Shown here: one piece after another, positions 1 through 9,148 of the stretch
Layout: each line of letters opens with the position of its first letter
How positions within the stretch are numbered: the first letter of the stretch is position 1
Origin: Bacillus sp. FJAT-26390
Lineage (GTDB): Bacteria; Bacillota; Bacilli; Paenibacillales; Paenibacillaceae
Direction of reading: 5' to 3'
Assembly (NCBI RefSeq): GCF_001682865.1
Contig: NZ_MAQX01000001.1
Coordinates: forward strand, 682,001-746,000
DNA: 64,000 nucleotides
Translations under genes and position numbers: made by a program
The notes under the pieces: model-generated
What the model was told of the DNA's origin: nothing
Seen by the model: the letters and a program-made list of their open reading frames with translations, nothing else
Database searches by the model: none

Positions 1-62
1 CTGGGAAAAACCTGTATATTACAGTGAAATAGACTAAAAAAATAACCTTTAGGAGGGATAAG

Positions 63-2162
63 ATGGTACAACGAATTGAGATGATGGTAGGCGGAAGACC
101 GCTATCCATTGAAACAGGACGACTTGCTAAGCAAGCAAATGCTGCAGTAACCGTGCAATATGGCGATACTGTCGTATTGTGTACGGTAACAGCATCCGCA
201 GGTCCGAAGGATTTGGATTTCTTCCCGCTTACAGTTAACTATGAAGAGCGTTTGTATGCCGTTGGTAAAATTCCAGGCGGATTCATTAAACGTGAAGGCC
301 GTCCAAGCGAGAAGGCGATTTTGTCCAGCCGACTTACGGACAGGCCTATTCGTCCGTTATTCCCGGAAGGCTTCCGCAATGACGTACAAGTGATGAATAT
401 CGTGATGAGCGTGGATCAGGACTGCCCGCCGGAAATCGCGGCAATGATCGGTACTTCTGCTGCTTTATCGATTTCCGACGTTCCTTTTGATGGTCCAATC
501 GGCGGCGTAAGCGTTGGCCGGGTAAACGGTCAATTCGTCATTAATCCGACAGTTGAGCAAGAGCAGCAAACGGATTTGTTTGTTGTTGTAGCGGGTACGA
601 AGGATGCTATTATGATGGTTGAAGCCGAAGCGAACGAAGTAACTGAAGAAGTTATGCTCGAAGCCATTATGTTCGGACATGATGAAATCAAAAACATCGT
701 CGCTAAAATCGAAGAGTTGCAAGCCATTGCCGGCAAGCCGAAAATGGAAGTTAAGCTACATACGGTTAATGCACAAGTGAATGCTGATGTTCGTGCTTAT
801 GCTTCCGCTCAGTTAGTTGAAGCTATTAAAGTAGAAGAGAAGCATGCTCGTCAAGAAGCCATTGACGCGGTTAACAGCGCGGCTGTCGCACATTTTGAAG
901 AGCAATATATCGAAACGCCAGAGCTGCTTTCCGATGTGAAGGAAGTTCTTTATGATATCGTGAAGGAAGAGGTTCGCCGCCTTATTTCTCATGACAAGGT
1001 TCGTCCTGACGGCCGTTCGCTTGAAGAAATCCGTCCGATTGACTGCGACGTCGCTCTTCTGCCTCGTACGCACGGTTCGGGCTTGTTCACTCGTGGACAA
1101 ACGCAAGCGCTAAGCATTTGTACGCTTGGAGCGATGGGTGACGTTCAAATTTTGGACGGCATTTCGCCTGAGGAAACAAAACGCTTTATGCATCATTACA
1201 ATTTCCCGCCGTTCAGCGTAGGTGAGGCTCGTCCTCTTCGTCCGCCAGGACGCCGTGAAATTGGGCATGGAGCACTTGGCGAGCGCGCGCTTTCCAAAGT
1301 CATTCCATCCGAAGCTGATTTCCCGTACACGATCCGCCTTGTTTCCGAAGTTTTGGAATCGAACGGTTCATCCTCACAAGCAAGTATTTGCGCAAGCACA
1401 CTAGCTATGATGGATGCAGGCGTGCCGATCAAAGCTCCTGTAGCCGGTATCGCAATGGGTCTAATCAAGGATGGCGACCATTTTGCTATTCTATCTGATA
1501 TCCAAGGCATGGAAGATCATCTTGGCGACATGGACTTCAAGGTTGCTGGTACGGCTGAAGGCGTAACGGCTATTCAAATGGACATCAAAATTGCCGGCAT
1601 CAACCGTGCGATTTTGCAGCAAGCACTTGAACAAGCACGTCAAGGACGTATTTTCATCCTCGGTAAAATGCTTGAAAGCCTGCCGACTACTCGGACAAGC
1701 TTATCGAAATATGCACCGAAAATTTTGACGCTTCGCATTAACCCGGACAAAATCCGTGACGTTATTGGCGCAGGCGGTAAAATTATTAACAAGATCATCG
1801 AAGAAACAGGCGTTAAAATCGATATCGAGCAAGACGGTATGGTATTCATTGCTTCCTCTAACGAAGAGATGAACCAGAAAGCAAAATCGATCATCGAAGG
1901 CATCGTGAAGGAAGTTGTTGTTGGCGAGATTTATGTAGGTACAGTTAAGCGCGTAGAAAAATTCGGCGCATTCGTTGAGATTTTGCCGAACAAGGATGGA
2001 CTTGTCCATATTTCGCAGCTGTCTACTGAACGTGTTGCCAAAACGGAGGATGTCGTGAACATTGGCGACCAAATCAAAGTTAAAGTAACCGAAATCGATC
2101 AACAAGGCCGAATTAACTTGTCAGCGAAAGTTCTTATGACGCCGGAAGTATCGTCGCAATAA
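63..2162 (+). CDS. pnp: Polyribonucleotide nucleotidyltransferase (PNPase)
   Basis: This is the phosphorolytic 3'-to-5' exoribonuclease of the RNA degradation machinery, which releases nucleoside diphosphates. Its 699 residues match the usual family length. Two RNase PH domains (about residues 10-145 and 325-470) flank a helical linker, and the second carries the active-site segment GDMDFKVAG near residue 487. A KH domain follows ([11 protein letters not shown] near 567), then a C-terminal S1 domain beginning near 620 ([16 protein letters not shown]). The ATG lies 6 nt after AGGAGG at 51-56. No promoter is visible in the 62 bases upstream, so it is probably transcribed from outside the window. 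A strong terminator follows. Confidence 0.98.
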   Translation: MVQRIEMMVGGRPLSIETGRLAKQANAAVTVQYGDTVVLCTVTASAGPKDLDFFPLTVNYEERLYAVGKIPGGFIKREGRPSEKAILSSRLTDRPIRPLFPEGFRNDVQVMNIVMSVDQDCPPEIAAMIGTSAALSISDVPFDGPIGGVSVGRVNGQFVINPTVEQEQQTDLFVVVAGTKDAIMMVEAEANEVTEEVMLEAIMFGHDEIKNIVAKIEELQAIAGKPKMEVKLHTVNAQVNADVRAYASAQLVEAIKVEEKHARQEAIDAVNSAAVAHFEEQYIETPELLSDVKEVLYDIVKEEVRRLISHDKVRPDGRSLEEIRPIDCDVALLPRTHGSGLFTRGQTQALSICTLGAMGDVQILDGISPEETKRFMHHYNFPPFSVGEARPLRPPGRREIGHGALGERALSKVIPSEADFPYTIRLVSEVLESNGSSSQASICASTLAMMDAGVPIKAPVAGIAMGLIKDGDHFAILSDIQGMEDHLGDMDFKVAGTAEGVTAIQMDIKIAGINRAILQQALEQARQGRIFILGKMLESLPTTRTSLSKYAPKILTLRINPDKIRDVIGAGGKIINKIIEETGVKIDIEQDGMVFIASSNEEMNQKAKSIIEGIVKEVVVGEIYVGTVKRVEKFGAFVEILPNKDGLVHISQLSTERVAKTEDVVNIGDQIKVKVTEIDQQGRINLSAKVLMTPEVSSQ

Positions 2163-2201
2163 GCGTTCAACGCTTAGGCTACAATAATAGAAAAAAAGTA
2201 G

Positions 2202-2239
2202 AAAAGAGCCAGATTTGATCTGTCTCTTTTTGTTTTTTT
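2202..2239 (+). terminator. Intrinsic terminator after pnp
   Basis: A 13-bp stem (AAAAGAGCCAGAT / ATCTGTCTCTTTT, one mismatch) with a 3-nt loop runs into a T-rich tract. It ends the pnp transcript. Confidence 0.85.
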
Positions 2240-2366
2240 AATGGCTGCTTGGATGCATTCGCTACCGCTTGCATAATCTTGTCCCTTTTTTCATAAACAT
2301 GGATTAACATGCCTCTTTAAGGTCAAGCTTAGAAGGCATGTCAGGCTGTTTATAGGAGTGGGAAAT

Positions 2367-3365
2367 ATGACGGTGAGAAAAGCTGCCACGATTGCAGCGA
2401 GTATGCTCATGGTGCTTGTATTCGTGAGCATAAATGGTGATGTGTCGCAATATCTTGCCTCATTGAAATATGGCGACGCTAAAGCTGCGTCTGCGGATAT
2501 AACGTATTCCGCGGAGGAACGCCAAAGACTGCTCACGATTATTTCCGAGGAAGCCGAAAAACGCAAAATCACCCCTGAAGATGCGCGGATTGACCGCGTC
2601 TGGAAGGCGATTCCCGGTTATAATGGGGTGGAGGTTGATATAGAGAAAACGCTGGATGCGGCATTGCTTGCGCCTTCCGCAAATGCGATTCCTTATGTCT
2701 TCAAGGAAGTAGAGCCGAATATAAAGCTTAACGATCTTGGGCCTCACCCGATCTACAGAGGCAATTCGAATAAAAAAATGATCTCGTTTATGATTAATGT
2801 GGCATGGGGCAATGAATACATAGATTCCATATTAAATACGCTTAAACGAGAAAATGTGAAAGCTACTTTTTTTCTGGATGGCAGCTGGCTTAAAAAAAAT
2901 GCGGACATTGCCAAAAAAATTCAAGCAGACGGACACGAGATGTCCAATCACGCCTATACGCATCCGGATATGAGGGCGCTAAGCAGGCAGGACCAGTACA
3001 ATCAAATTGCAAAAACCGAGGCGCTGCTGAAATCCACTTTAAACGTCGATAACAAATGGTTCGCTCCGCCGTCCGGCTCCTTTAATCAAGCTACCGTTCA
3101 AATCGCAGAGGAGCAGGGACTCAAAACGGTGCTTTGGACGATCGACACGGTTGATTGGCAGAAGCCGCCGGCTGATTCGATTGTTCGCAAAATATCGTCG
3201 AAGCTCGAGCCGGGCGCATTAATTTTGATGCATCCGACCGCATCTTCGCGAGACGCGCTTCCAGGCATGATCGCCGCTGCCAAGGCAAAGGGCTATGCGG
3301 TCGGAACGGTCAGCGAGACGCTTTCTTCCAAGCGCCTGCCGGCTGCTGTTGAGGGGGCCGACTGA
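2367..3365 (+). CDS. ylxY: Polysaccharide deacetylase-family protein, YlxY-like
   Basis: A 332-residue protein with an N-terminal signal/anchor segment (about residues 8-25) and a C-terminal NodB-like polysaccharide deacetylase domain (about 135-315). Its position after pnp and before mlpA matches ylxY of Bacillales. The metal-binding H-x3-H is present (NHAYTH), but the usual TFDD catalytic motif is replaced by NVAWGNE and the RxPxG motif reads APPSG. Deacetylase activity is therefore doubtful. It probably acts outside the membrane in envelope or spore work (inference). ATG 2367 is preferred over the in-frame GTG 2358 because AGGAG at 2354-2358 sits 8 nt before the ATG. Confidence 0.88.
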   Translation: MTVRKAATIAASMLMVLVFVSINGDVSQYLASLKYGDAKAASADITYSAEERQRLLTIISEEAEKRKITPEDARIDRVWKAIPGYNGVEVDIEKTLDAALLAPSANAIPYVFKEVEPNIKLNDLGPHPIYRGNSNKKMISFMINVAWGNEYIDSILNTLKRENVKATFFLDGSWLKKNADIAKKIQADGHEMSNHAYTHPDMRALSRQDQYNQIAKTEALLKSTLNVDNKWFAPPSGSFNQATVQIAEEQGLKTVLWTIDTVDWQKPPADSIVRKISSKLEPGALILMHPTASSRDALPGMIAAAKAKGYAVGTVSETLSSKRLPAAVEGAD

Positions 3366-3490
3366 TTCTGCTATAGTAAAAACATTCATGTTTAAATACG
3401 CATGCAAAAGAAGGTAGTTATGTTCGGCAAAACTTATCATCGAACCGTAATTGATTCGCTTTGCCGTACAGAACATAAGGAGGAATACCG

Positions 3491-4759
3491 TTGAACAAAT
3501 ATACTCTAAGCAATGGACTGCGTGTTGTTGTTGAATACATTCCGACCGTAAGATCCGTATCGTTTGGGATCTGGGTCAAAACGGGCTCGCGCAATGAGAC
3601 GCCGGAAAATAACGGGATCTCGCATTTTATCGAACATATGCTGTTCAAAGGGACAGAAAGCCGTACATCGAAGGATATTGCTGATTTATTTGACGGCATT
3701 GGCGGCAATGTCAATGCATTTACTTCAAAGGAGTACACCTGCTATTTTGCAAAGGTGCTTGATGAGCATTTGCCGCTTGCTGTGGATGCGCTCTCTGATA
3801 TGTTTTTCAACTCCCAGCTCGATCCGGAGGAGCTAGCCAAAGAGAAAAACGTGATTCTCGAGGAAATTTCGATGTACGAGGATACGCCGGATGATAAGGT
3901 GCATGATGAAGCATCGCGTGCCGCTTTCGGAGATCATCCGTTAGCCTATTCGATTTTGGGGCTTGAGGATCGCTTGACAGCAATGACCTCGGATACGCTT
4001 CGCGGATATATGAACGATACGTATACGCTTGAGAATACAGTGATCAGCGTAGCCGGTAATGTAGAAGAGCAAGGCTTGCTCGCTTTATTGGAAAAACATT
4101 TTGGAGGCTTTACGAACAGCAAGCCGGCTTCCGCAATCGTTACTCCGCCTACATTCCATGGGGACTATTTGTTCTACAAAAAGAAAACCGAACAAAATCA
4201 CCTCTGTATCTCATTTCCTGGCTGCTCCATCACCGACTCGCATTTGTATGCTATGATTTTGCTTAATAATGCGCTTGGCGGCGGCATGAGCTCCAGACTG
4301 TTCCAAGAAATTCGGGAGAAGCGCGGATTAGCTTATTCCGTGTATTCCTATCATACTTCCTATGCGGATACGGGATTGTTCACGCTGTATGCGGGAACGG
4401 CGCCTAAGCAAACGAAAGAAGTGCTCGATTTGACGATGGAGCAGCTAAACGAGCTGTCCGTCAAAGGACTAGGCGAGGATGAGCTGCACCGCGGCAAAGA
4501 GCAACTCAAGGGAAGCTTGATTCTTAGCTTGGAGAGCACAAGCAGCAGGATGAATCGTTTAGGCAAAAACGAGCTGATGCTCGGTCAGCATTATACGCTG
4601 GATGAGCTTCTAAAACGTATTGATTCTGTAGATATGTCGCATGTTGTTGAAGTGACGAAGCGTATGCTATCCGTACCTTTCTCCGTTGCGATGGTTGGCT
4701 CTAACGACAAAGCAGCAGCGCAATTGGGGAGGAATCAGTTTGTATCAAGTACAGTTTAA
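3491..4759 (+). CDS. mlpA: M16 zinc metalloprotease (MlpA/YmxG-like)
   Basis: A 422-residue insulinase/processing-peptidase family (M16) enzyme. The inverted zinc motif HFIEH is near residue 49, with the downstream glutamate in EEISMYEDTPDDKVHDEA. The second half (about 200-400) is the non-catalytic M16 repeat with the R/Y motif FQEIREKRGLAYSVYSY. It starts with TTG, 7 nt after AAGGAGG (3477-3483). The position after ylxY matches mlpA of B. subtilis, where the product affects extracellular protease levels (family knowledge). Its 3' end overlaps dut by 20 bases, so the two are translationally linked. Confidence 0.95.
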   Translation: MNKYTLSNGLRVVVEYIPTVRSVSFGIWVKTGSRNETPENNGISHFIEHMLFKGTESRTSKDIADLFDGIGGNVNAFTSKEYTCYFAKVLDEHLPLAVDALSDMFFNSQLDPEELAKEKNVILEEISMYEDTPDDKVHDEASRAAFGDHPLAYSILGLEDRLTAMTSDTLRGYMNDTYTLENTVISVAGNVEEQGLLALLEKHFGGFTNSKPASAIVTPPTFHGDYLFYKKKTEQNHLCISFPGCSITDSHLYAMILLNNALGGGMSSRLFQEIREKRGLAYSVYSYHTSYADTGLFTLYAGTAPKQTKEVLDLTMEQLNELSVKGLGEDELHRGKEQLKGSLILSLESTSSRMNRLGKNELMLGQHYTLDELLKRIDSVDMSHVVEVTKRMLSVPFSVAMVGSNDKAAAQLGRNQFVSSTV

Positions 4760-5183
4760 ACGATTAGAAGGCAATGAAGATATCGCAGTGCCGCGCAAAA
4801 TGTCCGAATGGGCAGCGGGCTTTGATTTGCAGGCTGCCGTAGGCGAGCCTGTCATACTGGCTCCGGGCGAACGCCAGCTTATTCCTACCGGATTTGCTAT
4901 GGCTATGCCAGGCGAGCTGGAAGCGCAAATTAGACCAAGAAGCGGGCTTGCATATAAGCATGGCATAACCTGCTTGAACTCGCCTGGAACGATTGATGCG
5001 GACTACCGCGGTGAAGTTAAGGTGCTTCTTATTAATTTGGGACAGCAGCCCTTTACGATTACACGCGGAGAGCGGATCGCTCAAATGGTGTTCCAGCTGG
5101 TACCGGCTGTTACGATTGTAGAAGCGGCAGAATTGCCAGAAACGGTGCGAGGCGCAGGCGGCTTTGGCCACACAGGCGTATAG
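4740..5183 (+). CDS. dut: dUTP diphosphatase
   Basis: This enzyme hydrolyses dUTP to dUMP and pyrophosphate, keeping uracil out of DNA and supplying dTMP synthesis. All five trimeric dUTPase motifs are present in its 147 residues: AAGFDLQA, RPRSGLA, GTIDADYRGEV, RIAQMVF and the C-terminal RGAGGFGHTG arm. The TTG at 4740 is chosen because GGGGAGG (4726-4732) lies 7 nt upstream inside mlpA; the in-frame ATG at 4686 has no ribosome site and adds non-family residues. A strong terminator follows. Confidence 0.97.
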   Translation: MYQVQFKRLEGNEDIAVPRKMSEWAAGFDLQAAVGEPVILAPGERQLIPTGFAMAMPGELEAQIRPRSGLAYKHGITCLNSPGTIDADYRGEVKVLLINLGQQPFTITRGERIAQMVFQLVPAVTIVEAAELPETVRGAGGFGHTGV

Positions 5184-5196
5184 CAATAATAGAAAC

Positions 5197-5229
5197 GAAA
5201 AGATCGGGCATTTGCCCGATCTTTTTTTC
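5197..5229 (+). terminator. Intrinsic terminator after dut
   Basis: A perfect stem (AAAAGATCGGGCA with TGCCCGATCTTTT) and a tiny loop are followed by a T run. It closes the ylxY-mlpA-dut transcript. Confidence 0.92.
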
Positions 5230-5234
5230 TTTTT

Positions 5235-5263
5235 CACCCCGCTCTGGGCGCAAGCATAAGATG
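5235..5263 (+). promoter_or_regulatory. Possible sigma-K promoter of dpaAB
   Basis: CACC at 5235-5238 and CATAAGATG at 5255-5263 are 16 nt apart and resemble the sigma-K pattern (AC, about 17 nt, CATAnnnTA); the last -10 base deviates. The homologous spoVF operon of B. subtilis is sigma-K dependent. This is a motif match only. Confidence 0.35.
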
Positions 5264-5298
5264 ATCATGAGCTATTAGCAAGAAAGGAGTGAAGCTTA

Positions 5299-6198
5299 AT
5301 GCTAACAGGCATTCAAGTGCTGTTGCTTGGCGGCGATGCAAGGCAGCTTGAGGTCATACGTAAGCTGACGGAGCTTGATGCTGCCGTTACGGTCTCAGGC
5401 TTCGACGGACTACATTCGTCATTAGACGGCGCTGTGCAGGCGGAGTTCGAAGAACAGTTGTTTGAAAATGTCGATGCGCTGCTGCTGCCGGCGGTAGGCA
5501 CCGATGATCAAGGTCTAATCCACGCTGTCTTCAGCGACCGTCAAATGCAGCTGACAGATAGCCATATGGCAAAGCTGCCAAAGCACTGCACCGTTTATAC
5601 GGGAATGGCCAAACCTTATTTGCGCCAGCTATGCGAGCAGCAATCACTATCGCTCGTTGAGCTATTCGACCGTGATGATGTCGCTATTTACAATTCGATA
5701 CCGACAGCGGAAGGCGCGCTAATGATGGCGATTCAGAATACGGATATTACGATTCACGGTTCGTCCTCCATGGTGCTCGGATTCGGCAGAACCGGCTTCA
5801 CGATGGCGCGCACGCTTCAAGGTTTAGGGTCAAAAGTGAAGGTTGGCGTAAGGCGTTCGGAGCAGTTTGCAAGGGCTTCGGAAATGGGGTTTGAGCCTTT
5901 CTACATCAGTGGTTTGTTGCAGCATGTGAGCAATATTGACTTGCTTTTTAATACAATTCCGACTATGATAGTCACAGCACAAATTATCGCAAATTTACCT
6001 TCGCGGGCCGTAATAATCGACCTCGCATCGAAGCCTGGCGGCACTGATTTCCGCTTTGCTGAGAAGCGGGGAATCAAAGCGATGCTCGCACCCGGACTAC
6101 CCGGTATCGTCGCACCCAAAACAGCTGGACGTATCATGGCGGATTGCTTAACACAGTTGATTTTGGACGATTTGATTAAGCGGGGGAATGGGATATGA
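5299..6198 (+). CDS. dpaA: Dipicolinate synthase subunit A
   Basis: One of the two subunits that oxidise dihydrodipicolinate, or its precursor, to dipicolinic acid, made in the mother cell and packed as the calcium salt in the spore core. The 299-residue protein has an N-terminal domain and a Rossmann NAD(P) domain with GFGRTGF near residue 161. It ends by overlapping dpaB in an ATGA. GAAAGGAGTG precedes the ATG. The placement directly before dpaB and the aspartate-pathway genes is the Bacillales arrangement. It is strong evidence for a spore-forming host. Confidence 0.97.
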   Translation: MLTGIQVLLLGGDARQLEVIRKLTELDAAVTVSGFDGLHSSLDGAVQAEFEEQLFENVDALLLPAVGTDDQGLIHAVFSDRQMQLTDSHMAKLPKHCTVYTGMAKPYLRQLCEQQSLSLVELFDRDDVAIYNSIPTAEGALMMAIQNTDITIHGSSSMVLGFGRTGFTMARTLQGLGSKVKVGVRRSEQFARASEMGFEPFYISGLLQHVSNIDLLFNTIPTMIVTAQIIANLPSRAVIIDLASKPGGTDFRFAEKRGIKAMLAPGLPGIVAPKTAGRIMADCLTQLILDDLIKRGNGI

Positions 6199-6785
6199 AT
6201 TGGTCTGGTATTACAGTAGGATATGCTTTATCTGGATCGCACTGTACGTTTGCTGAGGTTATGCCTGAAATTAAGCGGTTCGTCGATGCGGGTGCCAATG
6301 TGGTGCCGATCGTTTCAAATACGCTTATGACCACGGATACTAGATTCGGAAAGTCCGAGGATTGGCAAGCGCAGCTTAAGGCGATTACAGGCAATGAGCT
6401 TATATCAACGATTGTGCAGGCAGAGCCCCTTGGGCCTTCCAAGCTGCTTGACGTTCTAGTCATAGCGCCTTGCACAGGCAACACAACGAGCAGATTGGCA
6501 AATGCGATCACGGATAGCGCAGTGCTTATGGCTGCCAAGGCGCAAATGCGTAACGGTCGTCCGCTTGTGCTTGCTATTTCAACTAACGATGGACTTGGTT
6601 TAAATGCCGCTAACATAGCGAAGCTTCTAGTGGCTAAACATATTTATTTCGTGCCGTTCGGCCAAGATAACCCTGTGCAAAAGCCTAATTCGCTGGTTGC
6701 CAGAATGGATTTAGTCTTGGAAGCATGCGAAGCGGCCCTTCAAGGCAAACAGCTGCAGCCTCTGCTTGTCGAACGTCATTCATGA
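6195..6785 (+). CDS. dpaB: Dipicolinate synthase subunit B
   Basis: The flavoprotein-like partner of DpaA, 196 residues, with the flavin-binding fold seen in FMN-dependent decarboxylases. Visible elements include GYALSGSHCTF at the N terminus, PIVSN near 38, and APCTGNTTSRLANAITD around residues 94-110. The ATG overlaps the dpaA stop, giving tight translational coupling and expected 1:1 synthesis. It ends 28 bases before asd, so dpaAB and the lysine-pathway genes probably share a transcript in the mother cell. Confidence 0.96.
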   Translation: MNWSGITVGYALSGSHCTFAEVMPEIKRFVDAGANVVPIVSNTLMTTDTRFGKSEDWQAQLKAITGNELISTIVQAEPLGPSKLLDVLVIAPCTGNTTSRLANAITDSAVLMAAKAQMRNGRPLVLAISTNDGLGLNAANIAKLLVAKHIYFVPFGQDNPVQKPNSLVARMDLVLEACEAALQGKQLQPLLVERHS

Positions 6786-6813
6786 CACACGTTTGAGGGG
6801 GAGACGACAACAA

Positions 6814-7860
6814 ATGTCGAATCAGAAGTCGTTTAATGTTGCTGTAGTCGGAGCAACAGGCGCAGTAGGAGAACAAATACTCAAATTACTCGATTCCAGA
6901 AACTTCCCTATTAAAGAGCTCAAGCTGTTATCGTCTGCTCGTTCGGCAGGCACAAAATTGGCGTTCAAGGGCCAAGAACTGACGGTAGAGGAAGCAACGC
7001 CGGATAGCTTTAAGGGCATTGAGATTGCTTTGTTCAGCGCCGGCGGCGACGTAACGAAGGCACTTGCTCCCCATGCGGTCGAGCATGGCGCCATTTGTAT
7101 CGATAATACGAATGCGTACCGTATGGATGAGAACACACCCCTCGTCGTTCCCGAGGTGAATATCGAGAAGGTTAGCGAGCATAAGGGCATAATCGCTAAC
7201 CCGAATTGTTCGACTATTCAGATGGTTGCAGCGCTTAAGCCGCTTCAAGACCGTTATGGCATTTCCCGTATTATCGTTTCCACGTAGCAAGCTGTGTCAG
7301 GTGCAGGAAGCCGGGCAATCGATGAAATGCTGCGTCAAACGCAAGCCGTGCTTAGCGGTGATGAGGTAAATCCTGCCATTCTTCCGGTAGGGGCTTTGCC
7401 TGTCAAGCATCAAATCGCGTTTAATGCGATTCCACAAATCGACAAATTCCAAGAGAATGGCTATACGCTCGAGGAAATGAAAATGGTCCGCGAGACCAAA
7501 AAAATTATGGGTGACGAATCCATTCAGGTTACCGCTACTTGCGTACGTATCCCTGTCGTTTACGGTCACTCGGAATCTCTGTATGTTGAGCTTAAAAACG
7601 ACTACGATTTGGAAGAGGTTAAGCAGCTGCTGGCAGACGCGCCGGGCATTACGCTCGTTGATGATCCTGCTAATCAGCAGTACCCGCTTGCGACTGATGC
7701 TGCCGGCAAGCCGGATGTATTCGTCGGTCGCTTGAGACGCGATCTTGGCTTCGAACGCGGACTTAATATGTGGATCGTCTCAGACAACCTACTCAAAGGC
7801 GCAGCATGGAATGCTGTACAAATCGCAGAGCATATCGCAGCAGGTTCATTTATTAAGTAA
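6814..7860 (+). pseudogene. asd: Aspartate-semialdehyde dehydrogenase, interrupted by an in-frame amber codon
   Basis: This enzyme makes aspartate semialdehyde for lysine, diaminopimelate, threonine and methionine. The whole 348-codon gene is in one frame: the Rossmann motif VVGATGAVGEQ, the catalytic-cysteine segment NPNCSTIQ (Cys132) and the C-terminal domain through ending FIK. Codon 158 (7285-7287) is TAG where relatives have the tyrosine of STYQAVSGAG. Nothing else is damaged and there is no frameshift. ATG 6814 follows GAGGGGGAG (6795-6803). It is therefore either a recent nonsense mutation, a base-call error (TAT or TAC to TAG), or a gene rescued by suppression or a paralogue. An internal GTG at 7294 could start only a C-terminal fragment. 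Confidence 0.9.
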
Positions 7861-7906
7861 GGGTATCGGCTGCTCCTTCTTGGGATCGATCACGGAGGAT
7901 AATTAT

Positions 7907-9121
7907 ATGCGCATCCTGATTCAAAAATTCGGGGGCACCTCTCTATCAACCGATCATGCCAGAGAACACGTTATCCATCACATTAGCAGAGAACGCAGTA
8001 ATGGCTTCGCTGTTGTCGTTGTTGTATCGGCAATGGGTCGAAAGGGTGATCCATATGCCACGGATACGCTGCTTCAGCTTATTCGTGACAATGGCGACAG
8101 ATTGCCGGCTCGCGAGCGGGATATGCTGTTAGGCTGCGGAGAAATTATTTCCGCAGCCGCTTTATGCAGCTTACTCATCGCAAGCGGCATACCTTCCGTC
8201 GTTTTAACCGGCGGACAGGCGGGCATGATTACTGACGAGCAATATGGGCAAGCCCGAATTAAAGAAATTCGTCCAGATAAGGTCATAAGCCATTTACATG
8301 CAGGCACGGTCGTTATTGTGACAGGCTTTCAAGGAAGCACGGCGCATGGCGATACGACTACGCTTGGCCGCGGCGGAAGCGATACATCTGCGACTGCCCT
8401 TGGCGCTGCGCTGCGCGCTGAAATGGTTGATATCTATACAGACGTAAATGGCATATTGACAGCAGATCCGCGCATTGTCGAAGAGGCAAAGCCGCTTCCT
8501 GTCGTCAGCTACGCTGAAATTTGCAACATGGCAAGGCAAGGAGCCAAGGTGATACATCCCCGTGCGGTTGAGATTGCTCAGCAAGCTCGCATACCGCTGC
8601 GAGTGCGTTCTACCTTTTCTAACGAAACAGGCACGCTTGTAACTGATTCGGCCGAGCTAAGGGCAGCTCTATCCGTTAAGGATCGGCATGTCACAGGCAT
8701 TGCTCATGTTTCTGGCATCACTCAAATATCGGTCAAGGCGATCGAAGGCCGAAATGATGTGCAGCTTCAAGTATTCCAATCGATGGCTAAGCATCGCATT
8801 AGCGTCGACTTTATTAATGTAACGCCTAGCGGCGCAATTTATACCGTATTTGATCATGATGCTGAACGTGCGGTCGATGTGTTGAAGGAGGGAGGATTTG
8901 CTCCTTCAGCCATAAACGGCTGTGCTAAAGTATCCGTAATCGGCGGTGGAATGAATGGAGAACCTGGCGTTATGGCGCGTATCGTGGAAGCGCTGACGGA
9001 ACAAGGGATTTCCATCATGCAATCGGCCGATTCCAATACAACGATATGGGTGCTCGTACGTGAAGCGGATATGGCGGAGGCACTGCGTTCTCTCCACGCA
9101 AAGTTCGAGCTTCATCGATAG
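7907..9121 (+). CDS. dapG: Aspartate kinase (DapG type)
   Basis: Phosphorylates aspartate, the first step towards lysine, diaminopimelate and dipicolinate. The 404-residue length equals B. subtilis aspartokinase I. The N-terminal kinase domain has the KFGGTS signature at residues 7-12 and GGSDTSATALGAAL further on; the C-terminal third holds tandem ACT domains that bind effectors (GRNDVQLQVFQSMA and later GEPGVMARIVEAL). ATG 7907 lies after GGAGG (7894-7898); a longer in-frame reading from 7745 overlaps asd and lacks family similarity. It sits between asd and dapA in one operon. Confidence 0.97.
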   Translation: MRILIQKFGGTSLSTDHAREHVIHHISRERSNGFAVVVVVSAMGRKGDPYATDTLLQLIRDNGDRLPARERDMLLGCGEIISAAALCSLLIASGIPSVVLTGGQAGMITDEQYGQARIKEIRPDKVISHLHAGTVVIVTGFQGSTAHGDTTTLGRGGSDTSATALGAALRAEMVDIYTDVNGILTADPRIVEEAKPLPVVSYAEICNMARQGAKVIHPRAVEIAQQARIPLRVRSTFSNETGTLVTDSAELRAALSVKDRHVTGIAHVSGITQISVKAIEGRNDVQLQVFQSMAKHRISVDFINVTPSGAIYTVFDHDAERAVDVLKEGGFAPSAINGCAKVSVIGGGMNGEPGVMARIVEALTEQGISIMQSADSNTTIWVLVREADMAEALRSLHAKFELHR

Positions 9122-9148
9122 AGAGCAACACTTTTGGGAGGAATTCAG

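Noticed and set aside
1196..1510. 104-codon minus-strand ORF within pnp
   Set aside because: It is antisense to a highly conserved part of pnp and lacks a ribosome site.
7294..7860. Separate gene starting at GTG after the amber codon of asd
   Set aside because: No ribosome site precedes it and it would lack the cofactor domain and catalytic Cys; it is the C-terminal part of asd.
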